A stretch of DNA of 64,000 nt from an uncultured Prevotella sp. (GCA_944320235.1 CALUGQ010000001.1:62001-126000); one strand, 5' to 3'. Positions 34,679 through 45,374 are shown, counted from the stretch's first letter. Made by a program: numbers and translations. Notes: a model not told the origin generated them from the sequence alone.

Positions 34679-34727
34679 GTCTTGTCTGTGTCTGTCGCAC
34701 GGCCAGCCCCGGGCCGCTCTATGTCGT

Positions 34728-37700
34728 TTATTGTTTCACTTCGATTGTCATCGACGGGGCCGTGGCCCTGTACTCCGGGGCATAAGCGCAGCCCACGGTA
34801 CACGTTCCGGTCTCGTAGCGGCCGGCGCGGTCAATGTAATACTCCGTCTCCACCACGTGCGTTCCCTTGGCCATGCGGTCGAAGTAGTAATGGGTGGCGT
34901 TGTCCTTCGGCGAGCAGTATGCGCCGCCGCGGTAGCCGGTGAGCTGCTGCACCGGCTCCATGCAGGCTGCGCGGCGGTCGGCCACCTGCACGAAGTCCAT
35001 GTCGCGGTCGGCCTTGATGGTGATGCGCACTTTCACGCGGCTGCCCACGTGGAGCGCGGCGGAGTCGGTTATGAGCTCGCGCTTTACGCTGATGCCCGCG
35101 CCAGAGGCTTCCACCGCCGCCACCTCCAGCATCTCCTGGGCGTAGAGTGCGCCCCACGACGTGCCGCCGGAGGTCTTCGTGGCGGTGAACGTCTTGCCCT
35201 GCGGGTCGGCCACGGCAGTCTTAACGTAGCCTATCCCGGCCATGGCGGCGGGCAGGCTGAGCGACTTGCCGTCGATGGCGAGCACGCTCGCGGCCTTAGG
35301 TGCGAGCAAAGACGCGCCGCCGGAGAGGAAGGCGTGTATGGCATCGACGCTGTTTATGGGCGTGTCCCATGCCTGGGCGCGTTTCTCGTGGAGCAGCCAG
35401 CGGCGCATCTCGTCTGCCGTCAGGCTGTCCTCGGGCGTTATCATCGTTATGGCTTCGATGGCTGCCACGACCGTGGGGATACGGTAATCGCGCCACGAGT
35501 AACCGGCTCTCGGCGTGTCGTAATAACGGCCGGCAGCATCGGAATACACGGTATACTCCTTCAGGCTCTGCGCATACTCACGGCCCTTCTGCCTCTCACC
35601 GCGCTTTGCGAGAATGATGGCAGTGAGTGCCTTGTCGTAGATAGTCTGGCCCTTTATGCCTTTCTTGAGCAGGCTCACGAGGTAGTCGGCATCGGCCTGG
35701 GCCTTGGCTGAGAGCTTGCGCCCGTCAATGGCGCGCAGATATAGGTAGCTCAAGGCCGTACTGCCGGGGAAAGCCTGCGGTATTCCGCCGCGTTCGGCCT
35801 TTTTCATCTCGCTTACCTGGCGAGCTATGCCTTTCTCCAAGTATCCCAATGCTTTTGCCAGCATCGCGTCGGCCTCGCCCTGCCGTCCGGCAAGATGGTT
35901 CAGGCGAACCATCATCTCGGCCACCGTGGCAGTCATGTGTAGATTGCCTGGCATATCGGGCCACCAGCTCCACGAGCCGTCGGCGTTCTGCAGGCTGCGC
36001 AACTTGTCCAAGGCCGAAGCCTGACGGCCCTGCATCAGCGTCTCGTCGAAGAAGTCGGCGAGGCGTTGTTTCTGCTCCTCCTCACGGTCAGCATCGGCTA
36101 CCCATGGTGTCTCGCTCATCACTATGTCCTTCAGCTCTGCATTTGCGGCAAGGCTGCTCGCCATGGATTGGCCGTTTTGCTCAATGCGCCAGCTGCCGAA
36201 CACGCTCTTGATGCGCGGGTAACTGTCAGCAAGATACCGCCCTAAGGCATTGGTGTAGTAAGCGGCGGCCTGGTCGATGGCATTGTTGTCGCTCGGTGCT
36301 GCCATGTATGGCAGGGCCTGCACCACGAGCCAAGCCGGGTTGTTGGTATATTCGATGGTGAGCTTGCGGTCTGTGGAGCCTTTGTGGAACATGGTGTCAA
36401 TGCGTATTGACTCAACGCCGGGGCCGTTCTGCACAAACGGGGCCGTGGTGGTGACGCGCTCGCGGTCGGGCAGCACGGGCAGGTAGTGCTGCTCGCCGTC
36501 AGAGAAGCCCTCGCCCGTTGCCGTTATGCGGCAGATGAGCAGCTGGTGCGCACCATCGGGATTGTAAGTGAAAGCCACGTTGGCCGTCGCATCAGCCCCA
36601 ACCGAGAACTTCTCCGTGCGGCTGAGCACCGTCTCCTCGGTCTCCGGGTCTATGAGTTCCATGCGTGTCGTGCCGCTGAGCGGCGCAGCCGTGGTGTTGA
36701 ACACGCGGGCGTTGATTTGAGCCTTGTCGCCCGTGCGGACGAAGCGCGGCACGTTGGGCAGTATCATCACGTCTTTCTTGGCCACGGCCTCGCCCGTGAT
36801 TGAGCCAACGGACATATCCTTCGTGTGGGCCACGCCCATGAAACGCCACGTCGTGAGGCTTTCTGGCAAAGTGAACTTCAGCGTTACGTTGCCTTCACCG
36901 TCAGTCACGAGGGCAGGCATGAAGAACGCCGTCTCGTTGAGATTCTCGCGCAATTGCTCAGGAGCGGCAACCGAACCGGCCTTGCTCCCTGCCCCGGCGG
37001 AATCTGCCTGCGGGGCGGCAGCACCAATCACGGCAGTCTCCTTGGCTATGGCCGCAGTGCTTTTGGCCATCATCACCTCATCGGCGGCAACGTTGGCCGC
37101 ACCCGTCTTCATTGCCCGCATCATAGGACGGGAGAGTACCACGGCACTCTCCACGCAGCTGAACACCTTGTCGCGATACCGCGGGAACACCGAGCTGTCG
37201 AAGCGGTTAAGCTCCAGCTCGCGGAAGGCGAATGGCTTCCACGCTTGCTCCACGATGGAAGAATAGCCATACCAGTGGGGTGCCGACCAATGGGCATAAG
37301 GCAACGGCAGCCATGTCTGCGGGTCGAGAGACCACGAGTGGGGCGCAATCTGGTCGAGCGACATATCATATAATGTGGCCATGAGCTGGGCGCGGGCTGG
37401 CGTACCGTCGGGATTGAGGATGCTCAACCGCCACTCTTCCTCCTGCCCGGGGGTGAGGCGGTCGCGGAACGTTGCCCACTTCACCTTCAAACTCTTGTCG
37501 GGCAGCGGGCGGCGGATGGTCGCGCTGTGGGTGTAGCACTGCCCGTCCTTCACCCAGGCGTATGTAAGCAGCAGGCCGTTGCCGTAGTCTTCCTTATACT
37601 CAAACTTGCGGTTTACGAGCCTGTTCGTGACATCGGCCGCGCCGCTCTCTATGACGCGGTTGCCTGAAGAGATGCAATAAACAATGTGTACGTCACTGTC

Positions 37701-40244
37701 TGACGAGCCTACCTGCACCGTGACGGGTTGCCCATCTGCTGGGAAAGTCTCACTCGAAACGTAGAACCAGCTGCGAATGTCTGCGCACGGCACAGTGTCT
37801 GCGAGCGCAAATACGGTGAACTCGCGCTCAAGCGTGTCTGCCTCGCACACGGCGAAGATGCTGTGGCGGCCAGACTCCAGTGGCCTGCCCAGGAGGATAG
37901 GGGTTGATGTCTTGCCGGTGAGCCACTCGCCATCGCCGTCAAGGCGGAAGCGCACGTCGGCTGTAATAGGCTCTCCAGATGCGTTCTGAAGCTTGAACGT
38001 GACCGCCCTGAGGCTGTCGGCCAGTTCCTTGTCGTCCACGTCGCAGCTGAAAGCCGTCGGCCTTGTGCCTATCGGCACGCTGACGCTGCCCGTGCGGGTC
38101 TCGCCCGCCACATCTGTAACATCGGCTGTTGCCACGATGTTGTAGAACATACGTATGCCTTTGGGTATCGACGGGAGCGTCATCGGCATGAGGACAGTAA
38201 ACGAGCCGTCGGCATCGGTGACTGCCTCACCTTCCATAAGCTCAGCCACGCCCATGCCCGGAACGACCTTCTGCGACCCGCCCATGCCAATAAACGGGCG
38301 CCACCACAGCGACTGGCGACGCTCGACGGTATATTTCACCCGTGCGCCCTGCACGGGAACGCCGGCGTAAGTCAGTGCCTTGGCGCGCACTTCGAGAGTG
38401 TCTCCCGCCTCGTATTTCTTGTTTATCTTTGGGAATTCCACTCGGAACGTGGGCCGCTTGTACTCTTCCACGCGGATGCGGGCCGATGAATTGTTTATCA
38501 TTACGGTAAATATGCCGTTCATACCCGATGCAGGCAGCGTGAAGTCGGCAGCGCAAGTGCCATATTCATCAGTCGTAATCTTTTTCTCGGAAACCACCTT
38601 GAAGTTGGCATCGCGCAACAAAGCCTTAACCCGCTTGCCGCCCACGGCCATGTGGTTCAAGTTGTCAGTAGTCTCATATACCACGGCCGAAGCCCTCACC
38701 GTCTGCCCGGGACGGTAGATGGCGCGGTCGGTGAACACGCGCGTCTGCTCCCTGTCGCCCTCCCCGGCGTAATAAGAGAAAGTGCTGTAAGCCGATGCAT
38801 CCGGGCAGAAACGGTCGGAGTCAGTATATGCGAAGGCACGGTTAGGCGCGCGCTTCACGTAACTATGTACAGCCTCGCCCTCGCTGTTGCAGGTAAGCGT
38901 GGTTGTCACAGGCCCACCACCGCCTGCCGCTGGGGTTTCCACGCGCACCTTGGCCCCGGGCAGCGGTTGCCCGGTGGTAGCGCTCACAGCCACATAGCGC
39001 GTGCGGTTGCCAGGCAGCCCGTGGCTCAGCAGGTAAACATCAGTGACGTAGTAGAGCCAGCGCACCGTACCCGTCTGCGGCGACGTGCTCAGTTCCAGCA
39101 TATAAACTCCTGCCGGCAAGCCTTCAATGGCTATTGAATCCTCAAAGAACTGATAGTCGGGATGGTTCATGTAGCGACGTTCCACAGCCCTGTCCTTTAG
39201 TTCGGTGAGGCGCGGGCGCAGCCGCTTGTAGTCAGTGTCGTTGTCTGGGTTGAGCTCCGTGTCGCCATCGACGTCGGCACGATAGACACGCATCTGCATC
39301 ATTGTTATGTTGCGCAGGCCGCTCAAACGTATGGTATCGGGCATCCCCGGCCTGTTCACACGCCTCTCCATGTTCACCTGCATGCGCGGCGCGGTAAGCT
39401 CGCGCTCTGCGTTTCGCAGCTGTCCGGCGTTCTGCCATCCTCCCCATTTGTCGAGCGCATAATGTATGTAACTTATCTTCTGCTCGGCGGTAACGCCCGG
39501 ACACTGCCCCATGTAGCGGAATCGCTCGATGGCAGCTTCGCAGGCCACGTCGACGTCAGAGTAGACATGAATGAGCGAGTCAAGCCAGTTGATGTATTCC
39601 GACTTGTTTACGCACACCTCTGCCTCGCCCTTATGCTGCCTTATCAGCTCCAAGGCCGTGAGGCAGGTGGCGGCGCGGTTGCCCTCGGCATGGTAATGGT
39701 CGTAGAGCGTCTGGAAGTCCTCTACCTCGTAACCCACCACGCTGAGCATATCGTCATTGAATATCTTACCGTTGAAACCGTTCACCACCACAGGCTCAAA
39801 AGCACCAGCCCGTGCCGCCGCCAGGGCCTTCGGGTCGGCCATGGCCATGCGCTTGTAACATTTGGCCACGGCCTCTGAGGAGTCGCTGAGCGCAGCGTTG
39901 TCGGTGTATATGCGGCACAGCACGGCGGCATAGACTGCTTTAAGCACAGGGTCGTCAGCGGCGGCGCACCGCCGCTCAAGGCGTTCCACCGCCGGGCGGA
40001 GCGAGTCGGGAGCCACCTCGGCCTCCACCTGCGCCTTTTTCAAGCTCGCCTTGAGCAACTGCCCGTAAGCTTTCTCGCCCTCGGCCTTGGCTTCTATCTT
40101 CTCAAGGATTTCTATCTGCGTCTTTGGCAAATCCTTGCCCGCAGCCTCATCGGCCTGCTTCCACAATGCAGAAAAGCTTTGTCCAAACGACCGGCATGGC
40201 AACATGGCCAATGCAATGACTATGGTTAATGCTAACTTCTTCAT
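34728..40244 (-). CDS. Alpha-2-macroglobulin family protein lacking the thioester motif
   Basis: An 1838-residue secreted protein. Signal peptide MKKLALTIVIALAMLPC; helical N-terminal region (to about 300), then macroglobulin domains with the signature TDRAIYRPGQTVRASAVVY (about 505-525). The central A2M domain shows LPESLTTWRFMGVAHTKDM (about 1125-1145). In the helical barrel the thioester site, normally C-x-EQ, reads NNAIDQ near residue 1315, so Cys and Glu are both lost. It probably traps or inhibits proteases by conformational change instead of covalent capture; this is inferred. It heads an operon with DUF1573 and meaB genes. Confidence 0.9.
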   Translation of the reverse strand: MKKLALTIVIALAMLPCRSFGQSFSALWKQADEAAGKDLPKTQIEILEKIEAKAEGEKAYGQLLKASLKKAQVEAEVAPDSLRPAVERLERRCAAADDPVLKAVYAAVLCRIYTDNAALSDSSEAVAKCYKRMAMADPKALAAARAGAFEPVVVNGFNGKIFNDDMLSVVGYEVEDFQTLYDHYHAEGNRAATCLTALELIRQHKGEAEVCVNKSEYINWLDSLIHVYSDVDVACEAAIERFRYMGQCPGVTAEQKISYIHYALDKWGGWQNAGQLRNAERELTAPRMQVNMERRVNRPGMPDTIRLSGLRNITMMQMRVYRADVDGDTELNPDNDTDYKRLRPRLTELKDRAVERRYMNHPDYQFFEDSIAIEGLPAGVYMLELSTSPQTGTVRWLYYVTDVYLLSHGLPGNRTRYVAVSATTGQPLPGAKVRVETPAAGGGGPVTTTLTCNSEGEAVHSYVKRAPNRAFAYTDSDRFCPDASAYSTFSYYAGEGDREQTRVFTDRAIYRPGQTVRASAVVYETTDNLNHMAVGGKRVKALLRDANFKVVSEKKITTDEYGTCAADFTLPASGMNGIFTVMINNSSARIRVEEYKRPTFRVEFPKINKKYEAGDTLEVRAKALTYAGVPVQGARVKYTVERRQSLWWRPFIGMGGSQKVVPGMGVAELMEGEAVTDADGSFTVLMPMTLPSIPKGIRMFYNIVATADVTDVAGETRTGSVSVPIGTRPTAFSCDVDDKELADSLRAVTFKLQNASGEPITADVRFRLDGDGEWLTGKTSTPILLGRPLESGRHSIFAVCEADTLEREFTVFALADTVPCADIRSWFYVSSETFPADGQPVTVQVGSSDSDVHIVYCISSGNRVIESGAADVTNRLVNRKFEYKEDYGNGLLLTYAWVKDGQCYTHSATIRRPLPDKSLKVKWATFRDRLTPGQEEEWRLSILNPDGTPARAQLMATLYDMSLDQIAPHSWSLDPQTWLPLPYAHWSAPHWYGYSSIVEQAWKPFAFRELELNRFDSSVFPRYRDKVFSCVESAVVLSRPMMRAMKTGAANVAADEVMMAKSTAAIAKETAVIGAAAPQADSAGAGSKAGSVAAPEQLRENLNETAFFMPALVTDGEGNVTLKFTLPESLTTWRFMGVAHTKDMSVGSITGEAVAKKDVMILPNVPRFVRTGDKAQINARVFNTTAAPLSGTTRMELIDPETEETVLSRTEKFSVGADATANVAFTYNPDGAHQLLICRITATGEGFSDGEQHYLPVLPDRERVTTTAPFVQNGPGVESIRIDTMFHKGSTDRKLTIEYTNNPAWLVVQALPYMAAPSDNNAIDQAAAYYTNALGRYLADSYPRIKSVFGSWRIEQNGQSMASSLAANAELKDIVMSETPWVADADREEEQKQRLADFFDETLMQGRQASALDKLRSLQNADGSWSWWPDMPGNLHMTATVAEMMVRLNHLAGRQGEADAMLAKALGYLEKGIARQVSEMKKAERGGIPQAFPGSTALSYLYLRAIDGRKLSAKAQADADYLVSLLKKGIKGQTIYDKALTAIILAKRGERQKGREYAQSLKEYTVYSDAAGRYYDTPRAGYSWRDYRIPTVVAAIEAITMITPEDSLTADEMRRWLLHEKRAQAWDTPINSVDAIHAFLSGGASLLAPKAASVLAIDGKSLSLPAAMAGIGYVKTAVADPQGKTFTATKTSGGTSWGALYAQEMLEVAAVEASGAGISVKRELITDSAALHVGSRVKVRITIKADRDMDFVQVADRRAACMEPVQQLTGYRGGAYCSPKDNATHYYFDRMAKGTHVVETEYYIDRAGRYETGTCTVGCAYAPEYRATAPSMTIEVKQ

Positions 40245-40334
40245 GACCTAAAATGACTAAATTCCACTTCCAGGGCCCGGCAAGCCAGCAGCATGAAGCG
40301 CACTTGCTATTGCCTTTGTACCTGTTGCGTTATG

Positions 40335-40365
40335 CAAAGATACGCATTATCGGCTGCAAATCAAA
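40335..40365 (-). promoter_or_regulatory. Promoter of the alpha-2-macroglobulin gene
   Basis: The minus strand has a TTTG at 40362-40365 and TATCTTTG at 40335-40342, a -33/-7 pair with a 19-bp spacer, 90 bp before ATG 40244. The rest of gap 40245-40417 shows nothing. Confidence 0.6.
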
Positions 40366-40417
40366 ATAAAACACCCTATTTTTGCTCAACATGCAGTCTT
40401 GGGCACTGCCCCAGTAG

Positions 40418-43114
40418 TCAATAGCCGCCAGTAGCAAACACCCCCACCATCGTCCCGGTGAATCCGCCGGCAGTGCGAGTGCTCAGCAAATCGGCAGGCA
40501 CAGGGCTGCCAATGGCTTTCCACTCGCTGCTTCCAGCCATTGCGTAACTGAAGCGGTAAGCCACAGCACCGGTGGAACGGTCGCGCTCACCCTGCACTCT
40601 CAGCCTCAACTTGCCCGTTACTTCGGCGTCAGTCAAGGCCGCCACTGCACGCACAGCACTCCTACCCATGCTGCGCTCCTCCAACTCTAGGCACGCCCTG
40701 CCATCACCATCAAGCGTCTTGGCGATGCTCACGTAGTTGTCATCGTCGTGAAACAGCATAAGCCCGGCAGCGTCGCCAGCTGACTGCGGGGCAAAGTCGA
40801 GGGTGGTATTCGCCTCAAACTCAAAACTGGCAACCCATCTTCCTATGGCCGATGGCAGCCCCTTGTCGGCAAGGCCGGTACTGCCCGCGTTCATCACGAG
40901 GCTGCCATCGGGGCTTGTCTTGTAGAAATCAGCAGCCAGTGTACGTATGAAGAATGCATCGGCAGCCAGCCCTCCGGCTGTCCATAGGGGCTGCCGTACC
41001 ACTGGGCGGTCGGCATACGCCAGCGCTTCGCCGGCTGGCAGGATTACAGGCTGGCCTTCCTGCCAATCCACAGGGTGCATGAATGTCTCGCGGCCCATCA
41101 CGTCATGGCCGTCCTTATAGGGGCGCACTGCAAGGAACACGGCCATCCACTGCCCGTCGGGCTGCTGCACAAGGTCAGCATGGCCGGCGCAAGTGACCGG
41201 CTGCGGTCTGTCTGCCGGGAGGCCGCGCTGTGTCAGTATGGGGTTTACCGGGCATGGTTCGAACGGTCCCCAGGGCGACCCGGAGGCGAACACCACTTCC
41301 GAATGGTTGTCGCCCGTGCCGCCTTCGGCCGCCATGAGGAAGTATTTCCCGCCGACGCGGTATAGGTGCGGGCCTTCTATCCACGATGGTTTCTGCGTTA
41401 TGTCAACGCCTCCGTCGACTAGTAGGCGCCGCTCGCCGACGGTGCGCCCGCGCCTCCAGTCGAACTCCCTTATCCAGATGGCACGGTGGCCGTCGTAAAG
41501 CGGATTGCCCGCCGGGGCGTCGTTGTTGAGCACATAAGCCTTGCCGTCAGCATCGAAAAAGAGCGACGGGTCGATGCCTCCCACATCGTGGAGGTACGTA
41601 GGGTCGCTCCATGAGCCTCGCTTTGGGTCGTCGGTAGTCACAAAGAATGTGCCGCGGCCTTCCTCGTCGGTGGTTATGAGGTAGAACAGGCTGTCGTGCG
41701 GGTTGAACTTTATGTCGGGGGCATATATCCCGCCGCTTATCCTCAGCCCCTCCCTCAGCCTCAGTTGCGATGGGCGGTTGAGCACATAGCCCAGCCGGTG
41801 CCACGAGCGCAGGTCGGTGCTGTGCCATATCGGCACGGCGGGGAAGAAAGCAAACGAGGAGTTTACGAGGTAATAATCGTTACCAACGCGGCAGATGCTC
41901 GGGTCCGGATAGCATCCGGGGAGTATCGGGTTAGGCACGGCGGCAGTGTCGCCCCGCCCATCGCCGGGTGCAGAATATGCGAAATCGGCAAACGTGGCCT
42001 GCTTTGGGGCAATTAGCTCGCGCACGAACGGCTTCGGCCTAAGGTCGCGGTCGAAGAGCAGCGGGTAGTCAGTGCGCCCGTGGACAGGAAAGTTGTTTTT
42101 CCACGAATCGCCGTCGCTGAGCCCCCATGCCGTGACGCGCGACACGGCGGGATGCCTCTGGAAGAGCCTAAAGAAAGCCATCATGCGGCGGTTCCAGGCT
42201 CGGCTCACCGAGTCGGGAAGCCCGTTGGGATACGGATTGAGCCGCGCCTCGTAGCCTGCAGTGTCGGCCACGTTGGCACTTTGGCTTGCAGTGGGCAGCG
42301 CGCTCATATCCCACTCGGTTATCATCACCTTGCAACCGGTGGCCGCAAAGGCATCCATGCTCTGCTCGAAGTCGCTGATATGGGGATAGTCCATGCCTAT
42401 ATGGGCCTGCATGCCTATTGCGTCAATGCGCAGCCCACGCCGCTTCAGCCCCTCCACCATGCGCACCACGGCTTCGCGCTTGCGCCTGCCGGCCATACTG
42501 TAGTCGTTGTAATAAAGCTCAGCATCTGGGTCGGCGGCGTGGGCGTACTCAAAAGCCAGGGCTATGTATTCCTCTCCGAGTATCTCGTAAAACGGTGTCC
42601 TGCGGTATGAGCCGTCGTCCATGATGGCCTCATTGACCACATCCCATCCCTTCACGCGGCCACGGTAACGGCCCACCACGGTGGTTATATGCTCCTTCAT
42701 GCGCCGCTTAAGCACCTCGGCAGAGACATTGCGGCCAAGCGAGTCCTTGCAGAACCACGGTGCAAGCTGTGAGTGCCATACGAGGCAATGGCCTATCACG
42801 GCCATCCCGTTCTGCTCGCCGAAGCCGACAAACGCATCGGCATCGCGGAAATCATAACGCCCCTCGGCGGGATGTATGGAGGCACTCTTCATGCAGTTCT
42901 CGGCAACTATGCTGTTAAAGTGGCGGCGGATGACTGACTGCACGGCCGTGTCGCGCCCGCTGACCTGCCGCGAATTGAGGGCCACACCGACCAGGAACTT
43001 GCCTCCTGCCGCATCTTTCAGGCCCGGAGACGGCTCACCCTGCCCAGCGGCAGGCACTGCGCCGAGGGCCGACATGGCGGCGAGCAGAATGGAAATGATT
43101 GTCTTTAGTTTCAT
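40418..43114 (-). CDS. Bifunctional xylanase (GH10) and beta-xylosidase/arabinofuranosidase (GH43)
   Basis: An 898-residue secreted protein with a signal peptide ([20 protein letters not shown]). GH10 part, about 35-365: acid/base Glu162 in [10 protein letters not shown] and nucleophile Glu267 in [20 protein letters not shown] binds substrate. GH43 part, about 390-690: [13 protein letters not shown] with catalytic base Asp404, and YAPDIKF. The C-terminal 200 residues form a beta-sandwich as in xylosidase GH43 proteins. One chain can cut the xylan backbone and trim the product. Related fusions are known in Prevotella. The chain is not next to a SusCD pair here. Confidence 0.92.
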   Translation of the reverse strand: MKLKTIISILLAAMSALGAVPAAGQGEPSPGLKDAAGGKFLVGVALNSRQVSGRDTAVQSVIRRHFNSIVAENCMKSASIHPAEGRYDFRDADAFVGFGEQNGMAVIGHCLVWHSQLAPWFCKDSLGRNVSAEVLKRRMKEHITTVVGRYRGRVKGWDVVNEAIMDDGSYRRTPFYEILGEEYIALAFEYAHAADPDAELYYNDYSMAGRRKREAVVRMVEGLKRRGLRIDAIGMQAHIGMDYPHISDFEQSMDAFAATGCKVMITEWDMSALPTASQSANVADTAGYEARLNPYPNGLPDSVSRAWNRRMMAFFRLFQRHPAVSRVTAWGLSDGDSWKNNFPVHGRTDYPLLFDRDLRPKPFVRELIAPKQATFADFAYSAPGDGRGDTAAVPNPILPGCYPDPSICRVGNDYYLVNSSFAFFPAVPIWHSTDLRSWHRLGYVLNRPSQLRLREGLRISGGIYAPDIKFNPHDSLFYLITTDEEGRGTFFVTTDDPKRGSWSDPTYLHDVGGIDPSLFFDADGKAYVLNNDAPAGNPLYDGHRAIWIREFDWRRGRTVGERRLLVDGGVDITQKPSWIEGPHLYRVGGKYFLMAAEGGTGDNHSEVVFASGSPWGPFEPCPVNPILTQRGLPADRPQPVTCAGHADLVQQPDGQWMAVFLAVRPYKDGHDVMGRETFMHPVDWQEGQPVILPAGEALAYADRPVVRQPLWTAGGLAADAFFIRTLAADFYKTSPDGSLVMNAGSTGLADKGLPSAIGRWVASFEFEANTTLDFAPQSAGDAAGLMLFHDDDNYVSIAKTLDGDGRACLELEERSMGRSAVRAVAALTDAEVTGKLRLRVQGERDRSTGAVAYRFSYAMAGSSEWKAIGSPVPADLLSTRTAGGFTGTMVGVFATGGY

Positions 43115-43228
43115 TATTGGTTTTTTAAGTGAGTATCATTGGTGGAAAAGAAGTCCAGGGAGCCTTGGGAGCACCGGCAAGCACCGGCCACGCGGTATGG
43201 CGCAAGCCTAATTCCAAATCCTTCATTC

Positions 43229-44533
43229 TTAATTCTTCATTACAAACCTGTAGGCCACGGTCTCGGCCAGGCCGCGCATGAAGAGGTAAACCATCATGGC
43301 GAGCCACAGGGCGTGGTTGCCCAGCGTGTCGCCGAGCGACAGGTAGGTGGCAAAGAAGGCCGCGGCGGCCACCACGAGCGAGAGGAGCATGGCCCTGGTG
43401 GCGGTCATGCCTATGAACACCCCGTCCCAGATGAAGGCGAGCACCCCGGCTGCCGGGATGGCTACAGCCCAAGGGAAGTATTCTGCCGAGGCGCGTATTA
43501 CGGCCTCGTCGGTGGTGAGCAGGCGCAGGAAAGGCGTGCCGCCTATGGCATATACGGCGGTGAAGAGCGCCACCATCGCCCCTCCCCACAGGAAGAGGCG
43601 GCGCAGCGTGTCGCCGAAGGCCGCCCGGTTGCGCGCCCCGTAATACTTGCCGCACACGGCCTCACCGGCGTAGGCGAAGCCGTCCATCACGTAAGAGAAG
43701 AGCAGGTAGAGCTGCAAGAGCAGCGTGTTCACGGCCAGTATTACCGCCCCCTGCCGCGCCCCGGCGGAGGTGAAGTAGAGGTTTACGGCCACGAGGCAGA
43801 GCGTGCGAAGGAATATGTCGCGGTTTACGGTGAAGAAACGGGCCATGGCGCAGCGCACGAATACGCCGCCCGGGCGGAAATGCCTGCGCAGGCGGCCGTA
43901 GTGGCGGACAAGCAGCGCGAGGCCCACGAGGAAGCCGGCCCACTGCGCTGTCACCGTCCCGGCGGCCACGCCCTCGAGCTTCAGCCCGCCAACTACGACA
44001 AGCAGCAGGCTGGCCACTATATTAACCACGTTCTGCATGATGGATATGAGCATCGGCGTGCGCGTGTTCTGCATGCCGATATACCAGCCCATAAGCCCGT
44101 AGAGGCCGAGCATGGCGGGCGCACCCCACACGCAGATGTGGAAGTAGCGGGCTGCCAGCGGTGCGACGTCGGGCGTGGGCTTGATGAGAAAGAGCATCAG
44201 CCACAGCAGTGGCTCGCGCAGCAGGAGCAGCAGCAAGGCCACCCCCAGGGCCACGGCGAGCGAGCGGGCAAGCAGGAGCGTCACCTCAGGCAGGTCGCGG
44301 CGGCCCAGGGCCTGCGACGTCATGCCGCTCGTACCCATGCGCAGGAAACCGAATATCCAGTAGACGAGGTTGAAAATCATCGACCCAACGGCAATGGCAC
44401 CTATGTAGACGGCATCGCCCACGTGGCCCATTATGGCCACGTCGACCAGCCCGAGCAGCGGCACGGTGATGTTCGACACTATCGAGGGCAGGGCAATGGA
44501 CAGTATCTGCCTGTCGCGCGGTTTCAGTTTCAT
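43229..44533 (-). CDS. MATE-family efflux transporter, DinF-like
   Basis: A 434-residue protein with about 12 membrane segments that belongs to the MATE superfamily, drug or metabolite antiporters. It begins MKLKPRDRQILSIALPSIVSNIT, with GLVDVAIMGHVGD in helix 2 and GMTSQALGRRD, as in DinF-group proteins. The substrate is unknown. The -7 box at 44538 ends only 4 bp before the ATG, so the mRNA is likely leaderless. Gap 43115-43228 holds an AT-rich tail with TTCATTCTTAATTCTTCATT and no gene. Confidence 0.93.
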   Translation of the reverse strand: MKLKPRDRQILSIALPSIVSNITVPLLGLVDVAIMGHVGDAVYIGAIAVGSMIFNLVYWIFGFLRMGTSGMTSQALGRRDLPEVTLLLARSLAVALGVALLLLLLREPLLWLMLFLIKPTPDVAPLAARYFHICVWGAPAMLGLYGLMGWYIGMQNTRTPMLISIMQNVVNIVASLLLVVVGGLKLEGVAAGTVTAQWAGFLVGLALLVRHYGRLRRHFRPGGVFVRCAMARFFTVNRDIFLRTLCLVAVNLYFTSAGARQGAVILAVNTLLLQLYLLFSYVMDGFAYAGEAVCGKYYGARNRAAFGDTLRRLFLWGGAMVALFTAVYAIGGTPFLRLLTTDEAVIRASAEYFPWAVAIPAAGVLAFIWDGVFIGMTATRAMLLSLVVAAAAFFATYLSLGDTLGNHALWLAMMVYLFMRGLAETVAYRFVMKN

Positions 44534-44537
44534 GCCG

Positions 44538-44545
44538 CAAAGTTA
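44538..44545 (-). promoter_or_regulatory. -7 box of the MATE gene, almost touching the start codon
   Basis: The minus strand reads TAACTTTG, and ATG follows at 44533 after a gap of 4 bp. Transcription would begin at or next to the A of ATG. Confidence 0.55.
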
Positions 44546-44608
44546 CGCTTTTTCCGCCACAACGGCAAGAAAAGGCGACACATGCTTGCCCGTTAGCAGG
44601 GAATAATG

Positions 44609-44616
44609 TATATTTG
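44609..44616 (+). promoter_or_regulatory. -7 promoter box for the peroxiredoxin gene
   Basis: TATATTTG lies 59 bp before ATG 44676, divergent to the MATE promoter. Confidence 0.6.
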
Positions 44617-44675
44617 CAAAGAGAAAGAAACGACAAATAACATTAGTAATATTGCCACAACCAAAACCACAACAT

Positions 44676-45131
44676 ATGCAAACAGGAGACAAGGCCCCGG
44701 AGCTGCTGGGGCGCGACGAGAACGGAAACGAGATTAGGCTGAGCGACTTCGCCGGGCGCAAGCTGGCACTTTACTTCTATCCCAAGGACATGACCTCGGG
44801 CTGCACGAGCGAGGCCTGCAACCTGCGCGACAACTACAAGGAGCTGAAGGCGGCAGGCTACGATGTGGTGGGCGTGAGCGTCGACGACGAGAAGTCGCAC
44901 CAGAAGTTCATCGCCAAGAACGAGTTGCCATTCCCGCTCATTGCCGACACGGAGAAGAAATTAGTGGAGGAGTTCGGCGTATGGGGCGAGAAGTCGATGT
45001 ACGGCCGCAAGTATTTCGGCACGTTCCGCACAACGTTCATCATCGGCGAGGACGGAACGGTGGAGCGCATCATAGGGCCCAAGCAGATAAAGGTGAAGGA
45101 CCACGCAGCACAGATATTGGCTGCAGAATGA
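44676..45131 (+). CDS. bcp: Thioredoxin-dependent thiol peroxidase (BCP-type peroxiredoxin)
   Basis: A 151-residue peroxiredoxin that reduces hydrogen peroxide and organic peroxides. The peroxidatic Cys43 and resolving Cys48 lie in MTSGCTSEACNLRD, the same 5-residue spacing as E. coli BCP (45/50). FYPKD precedes them; WGEKSMYGRKYFGTFRTTF and the C-terminal beta strand fit the family. ATG 44676 is used because it gives the normal start MQTGDKAPEL. A convergent terminator hairpin lies at 45339. Confidence 0.95.
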   Translation: MQTGDKAPELLGRDENGNEIRLSDFAGRKLALYFYPKDMTSGCTSEACNLRDNYKELKAAGYDVVGVSVDDEKSHQKFIAKNELPFPLIADTEKKLVEEFGVWGEKSMYGRKYFGTFRTTFIIGEDGTVERIIGPKQIKVKDHAAQILAAE

Positions 45132-45338
45132 CGCCACGGCAGCGTGCCACTGCCCGAGATGCCAGCCCGGGGCAAAGGCACGCCCGTCCCAGTCGCAGCA
45201 TACGGTGGGAAAGAACGCCACGGCCACCAACACGACATCCATGAACAGCCCCACCCGGCTCACACGAAGCACGCCACGCCCTACTGCCGACGGCCTCAGC
45301 AACAGCACGAAGCAACAGTGCTTCGCAGCAAAGCAGCG

Positions 45339-45374
45339 GCCCTTGGGATGCCATGAACATGGCATCCCAAGGGC
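45339..45374. terminator. Perfect 17-bp hairpin between convergent genes
   Basis: GCCCTTGGGATGCCATG (45339-45355), AA, then its perfect complement (45358-45374). It lies 27 bp from the stop of the gene at 45402 and 207 bp from bcp, and probably ends transcription from the minus strand. The rest of gap 45132-45401 shows nothing. Confidence 0.7.

Noticed and set aside
45144-45356. 70-residue plus-strand frame after bcp
   Set aside because: It runs into the perfect terminator hairpin and has a His/Pro/Lys-rich random composition without a signal or lipobox, unlike the protein at 19605.
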